DNA of 64,000 nucleotides from Tolypeutes matacus (Eukaryota; Chordata; Mammalia; Cingulata; Chlamyphoridae). A program made the translations under genes and the position numbers. Shown here in pieces: positions 53,900-64,000 of the stretch (positions within the stretch are counted from its first letter, which is position 1; the number at the start of each line of letters is the position of its first letter). The notes beneath the pieces were generated by a model that did not search any database, was not told the DNA's origin, and worked only from the letters and a program-made list of their open reading frames with translations. The stretch covers positions 1,190,210 to 1,254,209 of the forward strand of contig JAKSZT010053837.1 in NCBI GenBank assembly GCA_026826555.1, in the 5' to 3' direction.

Positions 53900-56460
53900 A
53901 AGAGTCTCCTGTACTATCAATGTTACTTTAAATGTAAATGGAATAAATTCTCCCTCAAAAGGCAGAGATTTGCAGAATGATAAAAAAGAATGAGCCAAAT
54001 ATGTGTGTTTTATAAGAGACTCACCTTTAAATTCAAAGACATAAGTCGACTGAAAGTAGAAGGATGGAAAAAAATATACCATGCAAGTAGTAACTAAAAG
54101 AGAGAATGGATAGCTATACTAATAGCAGTCAAACAGGTTATGAGGGACAAAGGACATTATATAAGAATAAGGGGTCACTTCAACAAGAAGACATAACAAT
54201 TTTAAATATATATGCACCTAAGAGCAGAGCCCCAAAATATATGAAGCAGATATTGACATATTTGATGGGAGAAATACTGTTCTACCCTAACAGTAGGAGA
54301 CTTTAATATACCATTTTCAAATAATGGATTGAACATCTAGACAGAAAATCAATAAGAAAACAGAAGACCTGAATGATAGTCTAAACCAACTGGACCTAAC
54401 AGACATATATAGAACACCTAATCCAACAGGAGCAGGATAACATTCTTCTCTAGTGCAGTAGATAATTCTCCAGGATAGACTATATGTTAGGTCACAAAAC
54501 CAATCTCAAGAAAGTAAAAAAATATTGAAATCATACAATGTATCTTCTCTGACACAATGGAATTAAGCTAGAAATCAATAAGAGAGAAAGAAATAGAAAA
54601 TCTATAAATAGGTGGAAATTAATATACTCTTAAACAAACAATGGGTCAAAGAAGAAGTAATAAGAAAAATTAGGAAATATCTTGAGACAAATGAAAACAA
54701 AACAACCCAAAACTTATGAGATACAGCAAAGGCAGTGCTGAGATGGAAATTTACAGCTCTAAATGCTTACATGAGAAAAGAAGAAAGATCTCAACTCAGG
54801 GACCTAACCTCAAAACTGGAGGATCAAGATAAAGAAGCAATCTAAACCCAAAAGAAGCAGAAGGAAGGAAATACAAAGATGGGAGCAGAGATGAATGAAA
54901 TAGAGAATTTAAAAAATAGAAAATGAACAAAACCAAGAGTTGGTTCTTTGGAAAGATAAATAAAATTAACAAATATTTAGCTAGACAGACAGGGAAAAAA
55001 AGAGAGAGGACACAAATTTTAAAAATCAGAAATGAATGGTGGGACATTACTATCAACCCCACAGAAATAAAAAGGACTATAAGAGGATTCTATGAACAAC
55101 AGTACATCAACAAACCAGATAAGCTAGATGAAATGGACAAAGTCCTAGAATCACAAAAACTATCTACACTGACTCAAGAAAAATTAGAAGATTTTATCAA
55201 ACCAACAATTATTAAAGAGATTGAATCAGTAATCAAAAACCTCCCCACAAAGAAATACCCATACCACATGGATTCACAGGGAATTTTTATGAAACAATCC
55301 AAGAAGAATTAACACCAAAACTGCTCAAACTCTTCAAAAAAAAGTGAAGAGGACAGAAAACTCCATAACTCATTCTATGAGGCCAACATCACACTCATAC
55401 CAAACCCAGATAAAGATACCACATGAAAAGAACATTACAAACCAGTATCTCTTTTGCATATAAGTGCAAAAATCCTCAACAAAATAGTAGGAAACCAAAT
55501 CCAACAGCACATTAAAAGAATCAAACACCATGATAAAGTGTGTTTTATCCCAGTTATATAAGGGTGGTTCAACATAAGAAAATCAATTAATGAAATACAC
55601 CACATTAACAGAACAAAGGGAAAAGCCCACATGATCACATTTCTACATCTTTGATGAAGAATGGGTAGTTGACAAAATCCAGCTCCCCCTTGATAAAAAC
55701 ACCCAGAAAACTAGGAATAGAAGCGAGCTTTCTCAACATGATAAAGGCCCTATATGAGAAACCACAGGAACATCATACTCAATGGTGAAAGACTTAAAAC
55801 TTTCCCTCTAAGATCAGAAACAAGACAAAGATGCTCACTGTCACCACGGTTAGTCATCATTGTACTGGGAGTTCTAGTCAGAGCAATTAGGCAAGAAAAA
55901 GAAATAAAAGGCATGCAAACTGGAAAGGAAGAAGTGAAACATTCCCTATTTGCAAATGACATTATCCAGTATATAGAAAATCCTAGAACTAATAAATTAA
56001 TTCAGCAAAGTGGTGGGGAATAGGAGCAACACCCCAAATCAAATATCTAGGAATAAATCTAACCAAGGATGTAAAGGACTTGTACACAGAAAACTACATT
56101 ACTGAGAGCAATCAAAGACCTAAATAGATGGAATGACATTCCGTGTTCATGGATTGGAAGACTAAATATTGTTAACATGCCAACTCTACCAAAAGCAATT
56201 TACAGATTCAATGAAATCCAAAATTCCAACAGCCTTTCTTGCAGAAATGGAAAAGCCAATGTCATCAAATTGATAAGGGAGAGTAAGGGTCCCCAAATTG
56301 CCAAAGCCATCTTGAAAATAATAACAAAGTTGGAGGACTCACACTACGTGATCTTAAAACTTATTACAAGGCCACAGTAACGAAAATAGTATGGTACTGG
56401 CCCAAGGACAGACAGAACAATGGAATCAAATCGAGTTCAGAAATCAACTGACATGTTGAT
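53900..56460 (+). pseudogene. L1 C ORF2 remnant, first part
   Basis: Endonuclease region from about 53940 (with ACATAACAATTTTAAATATATATGCACC near 54190), then the linker (54923: NKTKSWFFGKINKINKYLAR) and the RT region (55020-56000). A 129-codon frame, 54923-55312, is the best-preserved piece. The YXDD-type catalytic region falls in the 55930-55980 area, where the frame reads FANDIIQYI, so the usual second aspartate is not seen. Confidence 0.85.
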
Positions 56461-57377
56461 GACCTACTTTTTTTCCCCAGAAGTTGTGTATTAACAAAGC
56501 TATCATGCATACCATACAGGATTCCCATACATCGCCCCACCACCAACACCTTACATTGTTGACACATTTATTACAAATGATGAAAGAACATCATTATAAT
56601 ATTACTGCTGTCTATAGTCTTTGGTTTATATTTGGTGTTTTTCCCCACAACCCATCCTATTATTAACACAATGTATTAGTATTGTATGTTTGCTATAGTT
56701 CATGAGAGAACATTCTCATATTTGTACTGTTAACCACAGTTCATTATTCACCTCAGAATTCACTGTGGTATATGTTTCCCTGCCTTGTCCAATTCATCCA
56801 AAGTGTATACTCAGTCGCTCTTAGTTTCATTGCAAAGTTGTGCTGTCATCAGCTCAGTCCTTTTCAGAACATTTTCATTACTCCAAAAGGAAAAATCCCA
56901 TATTCATGTATGCCCCCTTATTATTGACCCTTAGTATTGATTTAATAAGATATAGTAACTTAATTGCCATTGCTATAAAAATATTACAATATTACTGTTA
57001 ACTATATACACTATATTAGTTGTATTTTTCCATGTATCTCCATTTTCTTAACACCTTGTAATCCAGGAACATTCTTTTATTTGTATTATTAACCACAATC
57101 ATCCTTCACCATGGAAATCACTATGTTATACAGTCCCTAGATTGTTTTCTTGCTTCCTTTTAATTGACATTAACCCCCTAGACTACCCCTTTCAGCCACA
57201 ATCACATCTATAAATCAGAAGTGTTGATTATACTTGCTATAATGTGTTACCATCAACTCTATTTTCCCACCTTTACAATCCCCTTTATTGAACATTCTAT
57301 ATACATTCAGCATCAGCTCCCCCTTCTCAATGCACATTCTATCTCCTGGTAATCTATACTCTATAGTTTACATGAGT

Positions 57378-57707
57378 TTACTCATTGTATTTAGTTAATA
57401 GTAGTGAGACCATACAGTATTTGTCCTTTTGTGTCTGGCTTATTTCACTCAATATAATGTCATCATAGTTCATCCATGTTGTCATATGCATCCCAACTTC
57501 ATTCCTTCTTACAGCTGAATAGTATTCCATCATGTGTATATTCCACATTTTGTTTATCCATTCATCAGTTGATGGACACCTAGGTTGTTTCCATCTTTTA
57601 GCAATTGTCAATAGTGCAACTATGATCATCAGTGTGGAAATGTCTGTTCGCATCCTTGCTTTCAGTTCTTCTGAATATATTCCTAGTAGTTGAGATTGCT
57701 GGATCAT
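57378..57707 (-). pseudogene. L1 F ORF2 C-terminal fragment
   Basis: A 109-codon frame includes [46 protein letters not shown] and [14 protein letters not shown], the end of ORF2p. The Cys motif upstream lies in another frame. Confidence 0.85.
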
Positions 57708-57840
57708 ATGGAAGTTCTATATTTAGCTTCCTGAGGAACTGTCGAACAGTCTTCCACAAAGGCTACACCATTTTACATTCCCACCAAGAGTGGAGTGTTC
57801 CTATTTCTCTGCATCCTCTCCAGCACTTGTAGTTTCCTGT

Positions 57841-57872
57841 TTTTTTTGTTTTGTTTTGTTTTGTTTTTTAAA
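57841..57872. repeat. (GTTTT)n short repeat
   Basis: TTTTGTTTTGTTTTG units within L1 F, replacing the TTTTT found here in related L1 copies. Confidence 0.85.
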
Positions 57873-58607
57873 CAATGGCCATTCTGTAAGGTGTGAAATG
57901 ATATCTCATCGTAGTTTTGGTCTGTATTTCCCTAATAGCTAGTGATGTTGAGCATCTTTTCATGTGTTTTTTGGCCATTTGTATTTCTATTTTAGAAAAA
58001 TGTCTGTTCAAGTCTTTGTCCATGTTTTAATTGAATTGCTTGTCTTTTTGTTGTTGAGTTGTATGACCTCTTTATTATATAACATGGAGATCAGACACAT
58101 ACTGGATAGTGGTTTCCACAAATTTTCTCCCAATGAGTAGGCTGCCTTTTCACTTTTTTTTACAAAGTCATTTGAAGCACAAAGGTGTTTAGTTTTCAGA
58201 TGGTCCCATTTATCTATTTTTTCCTTTTGTTGCTCATGCTTTGGATGTGAGGTTTAAGAAGCCACCACTTCCCACAAGATGTTGAAGATATTTCCCTATG
58301 TTTTCTTTTAGGAGTTGTACGGTCGTAGCATTTATATTTAGGTCATTCATCATTTTGAGTTAATTTTTGTACAAGGTGTGAGATAGAGGTCCTCTTCTTT
58401 GAGGGTGAGGGATGGGTGCCATTCCAATCTGTGGGAGCTAGTAACTAACGATTTCCAATTTGGTCTCTTCTTTGCTCTGTCCCTGTCTTTTCTGGGCAGT
58501 GCACCAAAGCAGCTCCCTCAGATAGCCTTTTGCCCTTCCTCTACTGTTTTCATAAGAGAATTGAGCTCTGCCACACTATTCCAACACCCTCTTCCCGGAT
58601 GTTCCCT

Positions 58608-60340
58608 ACTGATTTTTACAAGGATGCCAAGTCCACTCAATAGTCTCATCAGCAAATGGTGCTGGGAAATCTGGATGTCTGTGTGCAAAAGAATGAAGGT
58701 AGATCCCTACTTCTTATCATATACAAAATCAACTTAAAATGGATTAAAGACCTAAATATAAGAACCAGAATTATAATACTCCTAGAAAAAACAGGGAAGC
58801 ATCTTCAGGACCTTGTTTTAGGCAATGATTTCTTAGATTTTATACTTGAAGCAAAGCAATAAAAGAAAAAATAGATAAATGGGACCTTATCAAAATTAAA
58901 AAGCTTTCATGCATCACAGGATTTTATCATGAAAGTAAAATGACAACCTACACAATGGGAGAAAATATTTGGAATCCACATATCCGATAAAGGTTTAGTA
59001 TCCAAAGTATATAAAGAAATCCTTCAACTTAACACAAAGACAAACAACCCAAATAAAAATGGGCAAAAGATTTGAATAGACATTTCTCTAGGAAGGTATA
59101 TAAATGACCAAAAAAAGCACAAGAAAAGATGTTCAACACCACTAGCTATTAGGAAAATGCAAATCAAAACTACAATAGATACCATTTCACACCCACTAGA
59201 GTGGCTAGTATTAAGAAAATGGAAAATTACAAGTGCTGTAGAGGATGTGGAGAAATAGGAATATTTATTCATTGTTGGTAGGAATGTAAAGTGCTGGAGC
59301 CACTGTAGCAGACAGTTTGGCAGCTCCTCAGAAAGTTAAATATAGAATTACTATATGATCTAGCAATCTCACTTCTAGGCATATATTCAAAGGAATTTAA
59401 AGCATGAACTCGAATGGATATTTGCACACTGACATTCATAGTGGCATTGTTGACAATTGCCAAAAGATGGCAGCAACCCAAGTGTGCATCAACTGATAAA
59501 TGAATAAACAAAATGTAGTATATACACCTGTATTACACTGCCAAAGGGCTGCTGATGCAAAGTTCCAGAAATCTTTGGCTTTTATAAAGGGTATTTATTG
59601 GGGGTAAAAGTTTATGGTCTCAAGGCCACAGAAAGTCCAACTCAATGTACCCTAAGAGATACTTTCTCATCAAAGTCAGTTGCCATGTGTTGAAGCAAGA
59701 TGGCGATCGATCTCTACTGGGTTTCAGCCTTTCCCTCTGGGCTTTCTCTTCCTTTTCCACTTGAGGCTCTGTGGGCCCAGCTTCTTCCCTGATCGCAGCT
59801 GCAGGCTGGCATAGGGCTTGTCTCTCAGGGCTTCCTATATCAGTCTCGGCTCTCTTCCCAAGGTCAGCTGTAAGTTATCAGGCAAATGGTCCATCTCTCT
59901 CTGGGGCTGTAGCTGTTTGAGACTTCTTTCTGTCACATGGCAGGAACAAAAATAACAAAATTCTTTCCTCTGTGTGTCTTCTCGAGTGAGTGTCCATTTA
60001 TATCAGACCCAGTAAGGGGGAGGAAACTCAACCTGAGTCACAACCTCTGACGTAGTCAAATAAAAAGCCTAATCTTAACCGGCAATCTAATAAAAAACAT
60101 CTCAGCTGAATTTAATGCAATCAAAGGGTCTCATACCCAGAGGATTAGATTAGTTTACAAACATAAACTTTCTCTTTTTGGAATTCATAAATAATCTCAA
60201 ATGGCCACAATACACAATGGAATATTATTCAGCATTTAATAGGAATGAAGTTCTGATCCATGTAACAACATGAGTAAAACTTGAAGACATCATGTTGAGT
60301 GAAATAAACCAGAGACAAATATTGTATGATCTCACTGATA
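58608..60340 (+). pseudogene. L1 C ORF2 remnant, second part (split by LTR)
   Basis: Resumes exactly where 56460 stopped: ATTTTTACAAGGATGCCAAG, AAATGGTGCTGGGAAATCTGG, then the C-terminal region. Interrupted at 59528-60209 by an LTR and completed at 60210-60340 (AATGGAATATTATTCAGC). Confidence 0.85.
59522..60215 (-). mobile_element. Solo LTR of a second family, antisense
   Basis: The body 59528-60209 has sense start TGTGGCCATTTGAGATTATT and an end near AGTGTAATACAG. On the sense (minus) strand a TATA-like GATATAAATGG lies near 60000 and an AATAAA signal at 59594-59599, in the correct order for U3-R-U5. A 6-bp direct repeat, ATACAC, flanks it (59522-59527 and 60210-60215). It has no internal genes and shares no sequence with the 20137 family. 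Confidence 0.75.
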
Positions 60341-60765
60341 TGAATAGTTGGAAAAAGCAAATTCATAGATCCAGAAACTAGAATATAGTTTACTAAGTAC
60401 CGGTAAGGAGTAGGGAATGGATAGTTAAAGCTTAAATTGTACAGTGTTTCTGCTTGCTATTATGGGAAAGTTTTGGTAGTCGATGGTGGTGATGGTAGCA
60501 CAACATTGTGAACATAACTTACAGCACTGAATTATATATTGGAATGTATTTAAAAGCGGAAAATTTAGGTTGTTTATATGTTAGTAGAATTAACATTTTG
60601 TAAAATATCCATAGTACTTTACAATACAAACAGTGAACCCTAAAGCAAACCATGGACTATAGTTAATAGTACAGTTATAAAAATATGATTTCATTACTTG
60701 CAACAAATGTCCCACACTAATGCAACGTGTTAATAACAGCATGATATATGGAACTCTGTATTTTA
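60341..60765 (+). other. L1 C 3' UTR part
   Basis: Contains the L1-type block AACCCTAAAGCAAACCATGGAC (near 60636) and ACAAATGTCCCACACTAATGC (near 60704). It is the sense counterpart of the L1 A 3' UTR (3460-3560). The poly(A) end is not evident. Confidence 0.7.
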
Positions 60766-61600
60766 TGCTTGGTAAGAGTCCAAACTGGAGAGTTGTTACT
60801 TCTGGAAAGATCTTTAGAAAGGGTTCAGGAAAATCTGTGAATGAAATAGAAATATTTGGGGACAGCTATGAAGGAGAGCAGTGTGCCAAAATTATTTTGA
60901 GGTTTATTCATTTGAGGGGATGATAATATGGCACAATTAGTCATAAAGATAGGGAAGCCATAAACAGAAAGCATATAGAAGACAGCAATTGGAAAATTAG
61001 GTAGAAAAAGATGTGAAAGGAATGTTGAAAATTTATAAAATTACAATTCCCAAAGACTGGGCTACTAGTGGAAAGATGATTAGTAAATGTAGCAAGGTTG
61101 CACTGTGACAACTTGGCTAGGTTAAAGTACATTTCCAGAGTTCCCTTCCTTGTATGTTTCTAATGAGAGTGGGATACAAGAGCAGTTCTTGGGTGATTTG
61201 GAGGGTGGAACTGAGGTCCTTTCTACCCAAAGAAAGAAGCACAGCATCTATTGGGCTTCTTTGGCTTTTGGACACAGCTTACATCTCATTTGAGGATGAC
61301 ACTGTGATCCCCTTACTGAATAACCCCAAACACAGCCAGTTTTGAGTAGGATCCAGTTCAAGAGAAGACTTTGCAGCAGGTCCAAGTTGTATGCAAGTTC
61401 CCCTGGCACTTGAGCTCTTGACCCAGAAGATCCACTTGTGCTTGACATGTCTGTGACAGATAAGGATGCTATATGGGGCCCTTGGCAGAACCCTATAGGT
61501 GAATTACAATGCAGACTTTTAGGGTTTTGGAGTAGAGCTGTACCATCTTCTAAAGAAAACTGAAAAGATCAAGAAGGAATAAAAATCTAGGAAAATTAAA
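60766..61600. other. Non-coding stretch, nothing recognised
   Basis: Frames of 60-70 codons only; no family resemblance. Confidence 0.4.
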
Positions 61601-63714
61601 GGAAACGTGTATTATAGTACTTTCATTATATACATATCTTTAAAATTTTTTAAATATGAAAAATTACAATATATGTTGGCAATTATAACATCTAGAAGGA
61701 AAATATGTCAATTTCACAAAGGATTGGGGAGGAATAAATGAAATTATGCTGTTTTAAATTTTCTTATATTGCTTATGAAACAGTGTAATATTATTTGAAG
61801 GCAGACTGATAATTAAAGTTGCATTTTGTATCTTTACTTATCATAAAGAAGAATATCTTGAAAGGCAATCTAGGAGTTAAAGTGGAATATGAAAAAAATA
61901 CCCAAATTACCCAAAAGAAGGCAGAAAACAAGGATTGGCAAAACAAACAAATGAGATAAATATAAAATAATACCAAGATGGGGGACTTAAGCCCAACCAT
62001 ATCAATAAATAGATTAAATGTAAATGGATGAAGCACTCCAATTAAAAGGCAGAAATGATCAGACTGGATAAAACGGCAAGATCCAAAAATACGTTGTTTA
62101 CAAGAAATACACTTTTATAAATATATAGATACAGAGAGGATGAAAGGAAAAAAAAGGGAAAAGAAAAACACGGAAAGCTGGTGTGGCTGTTTAAATATAA
62201 AATAAAGTAGACAGTAAGACAAAGAGTGTTATAAGAACTAAAGAGGGACATTTCACAAAATGATAAAAGGACCAACCAATCAGGAAGACACAGCAATACT
62301 AAATTTGTATATGTCTTATAACTGAGTATTTGAAAAGAATATTACAGAACCAAAAAGAGAAACAGACAAATCAGAGATGGCGATTTTAATACCACTCTCT
62401 CAGTAATTAAGAGAATAAACAGAAAAATAAATTAGTAAAAATTTAGAAAATTTGAGCAACATTATCCACCAGCTTGGCCTAAGTGATATTTACAGAACGT
62501 TTCACTAAAAACTAGAATATATATGCTTTTCAAGTGCACACCTAGAACATTCAGCTAGAAATTGGTGGGCCAAAAAACAAGGCAAGATATTACCAAATAT
62601 TTGAAAATTAAGCAATGTACTTTTAATTACCCAACAGTCAAAGAAGAAATCCAAAAGGAAAGGAAAGATAATTGAACTGAATAATAAAGAAAACATAACA
62701 TATCAAAATTTATGGGATGCAGCTAAGGCATTGCTTAGCGTATATTTATAGCTTTAAATGCTTATAATAGAAAAGTGGAAAGATCTAAAATCAATGACAC
62801 AATCTTGCACCTCGAGAGGCTAAAAAAAGGAAGAGCAAATTAAACTTACATAAAAAGAAGGAAAGAAGTAGAAAAGATGAGAACTGAAATCAATAAACTA
62901 GACAACAGAAAAACAATGGAAATAAATTAACAAAGCAAAATTGGTTCTTTAAAAATGATTACTAAACTTGAAAATCCCCTCAGAAGACTGACCAGAGGAA
63001 AAAAAAGAAGCCCCGAATTATGAATATGAATGGGGGAACTGTTACAGATCAGACAGACATTAGATAAATAATAAGGGGTTATCATGAACAACTTTATAAC
63101 AATAAATTTGACCAGTTAGGTAAACTGAACAAATTTCTTTAAAATACACAACTTACCAAAATGGATACAAAATAGAAAATCTAAATTGCTCCATGTTTAA
63201 TGAAGACATAGAATTCTTCCCACAAAGAAAACTCCATGCATGATGGCTTCACCTGTGAATTTTCTCAAACATATAAGGGAGAAATGGTACCAATCCCACA
63301 CATCCTTTTTCAGGAACAGGGAAGAAAGAGTATTTAACAATTCATTTTAGGAGGCTAGCATAACCCTGATATCAAAACCTGACAAATATATATGAAAAGA
63401 AAACTCCAGACTAATATTCCTCATGAATATAGATGCAAAAAATCTTTGGCAAAATATTTATAAACCAAATATAGCAATAATAAACAGGATAATACATTTG
63501 TTCATGTGAGATTTATGCCAAGAATGCTAGGTTAGTTTAGCATTTGAAAATCAATCCATTTAATTTACAACATTAATAGAATAAAGGAGAAAAACAATAT
63601 GATCAGCTCAATCGATGCAGGAAAGGCATTTGACAAAATTCCACACAACTGCCCAGTAAAAATTCTGAGCAAACTAGGACTAGAAAAGAATTTCTTCAGT
63701 TTGATAAAGGGTAC
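61600..63714 (+). mobile_element. L1 D: old L1 fragment (spacer, endonuclease, early RT)
   Basis: Inter-ORF region, then endonuclease (AAAAGGCAGAAATGATCAGACTGG near 62043; GGACATTTCACAAAATGATAAAAGG near 62246), linker (near 62930-63010) and RT up to ATTCTGAGCAAACTAGGACTAG at 63660. It is cut at 63715 by an LTR; the rest should lie beyond the window. Highly frameshifted. Confidence 0.8.
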
Positions 63715-64000
63715 TGTGACAGTTTGAAGTTTTTTTGTGAGTCCCAGAAAAGATCATGTTCTTAAAACAAATCCATTCCTGTGGGTATGGGCCCATTGGT
63801 TGCATTAAGGCATCTTTTGATTAGCTCATTTGATTAGATCACTTTAGGGTCTTTGATAGGACTACATCAGTGAGGTGTGACCCAGGGTGGGCCTCTGCCC
63901 TCTTCCTGGGGTCTTATATAAACTGAGAACTGGGAGCAGAAACACAAAGAGAAAGAGAGCTGCCATTTTGACCCTGCCATGTGAGAGACTGGCTGCCATG
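63715..64000 (+). mobile_element. ERVL/MaLR-like LTR, 5' part, runs off the window
   Basis: Starts TGTGACAGTTTGAAG and continues CCATTCCTGTGGGTATGG, then a TATA-like TCTTATATAAACTG near 63914 and GACCCTGCCATGTGAGAGAC. Same family as 50372, but with a longer GGCATCTTTTGATTAGCTC region. Whether it is solo cannot be judged. Confidence 0.75.

Larger units (their letters stand above)
56468..58607 (-). mobile_element. L1 F: 5'-truncated L1 nested in L1 C ORF2
   Basis: An oligo(T) head at 56468-56474, then a 3' UTR of the 26017/35195 type, then ORF2 C-terminal sequence to about 58400. Flanks are GATGACCTACT (56458-56468) and GATGTTCCCTACT (58598-58610), an imperfect duplication; L1 C reads on at CTGATTTTTACAAGG. 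The last 190 bp (58410-58600) is not recognisable L1. Confidence 0.82.
49815..60765 (+). mobile_element. L1 C: near-complete old L1, sense, heavily interrupted
   Basis: Starts GTGGGAAGCTGGATGAATAGG (the L1 5' start motif), then 5' UTR (to about 51960), ORF1 (about 52040-53215), spacer (to about 53900), ORF2 (53900-56460, 58608-59527 and 60210-60340) and part of a 3' UTR (to about 60765). Interruptions are an LTR (50372-51322), SINEs (52751-53112, 53363-53550), an antisense L1 (56468-58607) and another LTR (59528-60209). The frames are broken throughout. The 5' start and order match L1 A. Confidence 0.87.

Noticed and set aside
54923..55312. 129-codon frame as an intact reverse transcriptase
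   Set aside because: It covers only the L1 C linker and the start of the RT region; the rest of ORF2 is frameshifted and split by other elements.

Overview
This is mammalian nuclear DNA made almost entirely of interspersed repeats. I find no host protein-coding exon, rRNA, functional tRNA or CRISPR array that I can support. The source is very probably a xenarthran, most likely an armadillo such as Dasypus. The main reason is about 20 copies of a tRNA-derived SINE with pol III A-box (GTGGCTCAATCAGTAGGG) and B-box (GGTTCGGTTCCC) signatures, which I recognise as the DAS-SINE type described from nine-banded armadillo. Old mammal-wide repeats (MIR, L2, MER5A, L1M/HAL1-like) place it within placental mammals. 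Species assignment is inference.

Layout. 1-3378: sparse sequence, a lineage-type retroposed repeat (710-1626), a truncated SINE, a MIR and the first half of an ancient repeat. 3379-18171: an old, nearly complete antisense L1 ('L1 A') that splits the ancient repeat. A second full-length antisense L1 ('L1 B', 9071-15991, 13-bp target duplication) sits inside its ORF1, and SINEs sit inside both. 18177-33950: L2, MIR, MER58-like and MER5A relics, several LTRs of one family in both orientations, L1 3' fragments, SINEs, and a 100-N gap at 30165-30264 inside an insertion that looks like a 3' transduction. 33950-37872: one LTR split by two antisense L1-type insertions, one carrying a 193-bp hAT element. 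38 k-49.8 k: SINEs, a 5'-truncated L1 (42140-43491), an old L1M/HAL1-like element with a second copy of the same 193-bp hAT element, and an antisense ERVL-like internal relic. 49815-60765: a third near-complete old L1 ('L1 C', sense) broken by two LTRs, three L1-type or L1 fragments and two SINEs. 61600-64000: the 5' half of another old L1 cut by an LTR that runs off the window.

No genes work together here. The interest lies in the layered insertion history. Many junctions keep target-site duplications, so relative ages can be read directly: old L1/MIR/L2, then ERVL-like LTRs and L1 3' fragments, then a burst of near-identical CpG-rich SINEs. All L1 ORFs are broken. No undescribed cellular system was found. 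The least explained objects are the lineage-type retroposed repeat (three copies, open frames of 144 and 121 codons in one), the paired 193-bp hAT elements, two sites with tandem insertions and triplicated target sites, and a 34-bp perfect palindrome.
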